A DNA stretch of 6,415 nucleotides from Allobrachymonas sp. (GTDB lineage: Bacteria; Pseudomonadota; Gammaproteobacteria; Burkholderiales; Burkholderiaceae_C): NCBI GenBank assembly GCA_012036375.1, contig JAAUOI010000183.1, positions 1 to 6,415 of the forward strand, in the 5' to 3' direction. The first letter of the stretch is position 1. Every line of letters starts with the position of its first letter. Below are positions 5,294-6,415 of the stretch, in pieces. The translations under genes were made by a program, and so were the position numbers. The notes under the pieces are model-generated. The model saw nothing but the letters and a program-made list of their open reading frames with translations, ran no database searches and had not been told where the DNA came from.

Positions 5294-6415
5294 GATGTGT
5301 TGGATAATTTTTTCAGTTGATACAAAGCATCGAGCGCTTCTCTGGGGCTCAAATTGTCTGGGTTTATATCTGCTAGTGCCGATTCTACTGCGCTGAATGC
5401 TCCCGATTGTGTAGCGGATTCCTGTGGCGCTGCGAATAAATCGACCTGTGCTTGTGCGGCTTGCTGGCTACTCTCTAGGCGCTCCAAGGCAGCTCTGGCA
5501 TGGTTAACCACTTGGGCGGGTACGCCAGCGAGTTTGGCCACTTGAATGCCATAGCTCTTACTCGCAGGACCTGCTTCAATGCTGTGCAGGAAGGCAATAT
5601 CGCGCCCTGTCTCTACTGCGCTCACATGCACATTTACTGCGCCATGATGGTCGGCGGGAAATTGCGTGAGCTCGAAATAATGTGTGGCAAACAGCGTGAA
5701 GGCTTGTGATTTGTGCAGATGTGCAGCGATGCCGCTGGCAAGCGATAAGCCATCGAAGGTGCTGGTGCCACGGCCAATTTCATCCATCAGCACCAAGCTC
5801 TGCTTTGTTGCGGCATGCAAAATTTGTGCGGCTTCTGTCATCTCCAGCATGAAGGTCGATTGCGCATTGGCCAAATCGTCTGCCGCGCCGATGCGGGTGT
5901 AGATCGCATCGAGTGGCCCCAAACGGCAGCTTGAGACTGGAACGTAAGAGCCCATGCAAGCGAGCAGGCGATCACCGCGATCTGGCGCATGTAGGTGGAT
6001 TTGCCGCCCATGTTCGGGCCGGTGATCACTTGCATGCGCGTCTTGGCATTCAGATCGGTATCGTTGGCGATGAAGGGTTTGTTCACCGTTTCAGCGAGGC
6101 GTGCTTCGACCACGGGATGGCGGCCACCTGTGATCTGGATGCAAGGCTCATTGGCGAAGCTCGGGGCGCTCCAATTGAGCGTGAGCGAGCGCTCGGCCAT
6201 AGCGCAGATGGCATCGAGCGTGGCCAGCGCCGTGGCTGCATCGGTTAAGGCTTTGACATGCGGCTGCAAACTATCAAGCACTTGTTCGTAGAGAAATTTC
6301 TCCCGAGCGAGCGAGCGCTCTTGCGCTGAGAGCGCTTTGTCTTCAAAGGTTTTGAGCTCGGGTGTGATGAAGCGCTCGGCGTTTTCAGGGTTTGGCGGCG
6401 CTTGTAATCCTCAGG
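5290..6415 (-). CDS. mutS: DNA mismatch repair ATPase MutS, C-terminal part (5' end outside window, two frameshifts)
   Basis: MutS binds mismatches and small loops in DNA and recruits MutL. The window holds the last roughly 375 codons. They cover the end of the core/lever region (NAERFITPELK ... REKFLYEQVLDSL), the ATPase domain and the C-terminal helix-turn-helix dimer region. Walker A GPNMGGKST lies near 5994-6020. Walker B LVLMDEIGRG with STFDG lies near 5755-5805, followed by ATHYFELT. The gene ends DALYQLKKLSNTS with a TGA at 5292-5290. Two single-base losses break it. At 6382-6385 the frame should read TLKNAERF, needing one more A. At 5967-5968 it should read IAVIALLACMGSYVP, needing one more C. 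The second lies between the Walker motifs, so as written no functional ATPase is possible. Everything else is well conserved and free of stops, so error or a very recent mutation is likely. It leads the minus-strand cluster with anbu and the hydrolase. Confidence 0.96.

Noticed and set aside
5838..6281. A separate short MutS-like gene starting at GTG 6281
   Set aside because: It is the middle segment of mutS between the two frame faults. The GTG is an internal valine of EQVLDSL, and the frame continues upstream.
6305..6316. Three tandem GAGC units inside mutS, a possible phase-variation repeat
   Set aside because: Three units is too few for a contingency locus, and the frame reads the expected ERSLAREKF without correction here.

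Overview
The window looks like chromosomal DNA of a betaproteobacterium, probably Burkholderiales. The evidence is the style of the proteins (a long LGST-type phosphatidylserine decarboxylase, an Anbu proteasome-like protein, a MutS with betaproteobacterial-looking sequence, a NodI/DrrA-like ABC ATPase) and a moderate GC content. The lineage is an inference from protein style only.

Layout. Positions 1-164 hold no gene I can support, only a short palindrome. A NodI/DrrA-like ABC ATPase gene lies on the minus strand (165-1092). It is divergent from psd (1140-1976, plus), which encodes the phosphatidylethanolamine-forming decarboxylase. A visibly AT-rich 142-bp gap follows psd. It carries three related 20-bp operator-like elements spaced exactly 49 bp apart, and leads into a complete hipB-hipA toxin-antitoxin pair (2119-3647, plus). 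hipA ends convergently and overlaps by 21 bp an alpha/beta-hydrolase gene on the minus strand. That gene is the last of a tight minus-strand cluster read mutS (5' end outside the window) - anbu - hydrolase. mutS and anbu share an ATGA overlap, and the hydrolase starts 25 bp after the corrected anbu stop.

Reading frames. psd, hipB and hipA are intact. Every minus-strand gene needs at least one single-base correction to give its expected protein: one extra base near the start of the ABC gene, and one missing base in anbu, one in the hydrolase and two in mutS. Outside these points the proteins read as well-conserved sequence without internal stops. Sequencing or assembly error, or very recent mutation, is therefore more likely than old decay. 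The missing base in anbu removes its natural stop and creates an artificial 313-codon frame running into the hydrolase start.

How the genes may work together. hipBA is a self-contained, probably autoregulated module sitting between two convergent housekeeping units. psd serves membrane lipid synthesis. mutS serves mismatch repair, and the coupling of anbu and a hydrolase to mutS is a context I do not recognise as a classic Anbu operon. I found no RNA genes, CRISPR arrays or insertion sequences.
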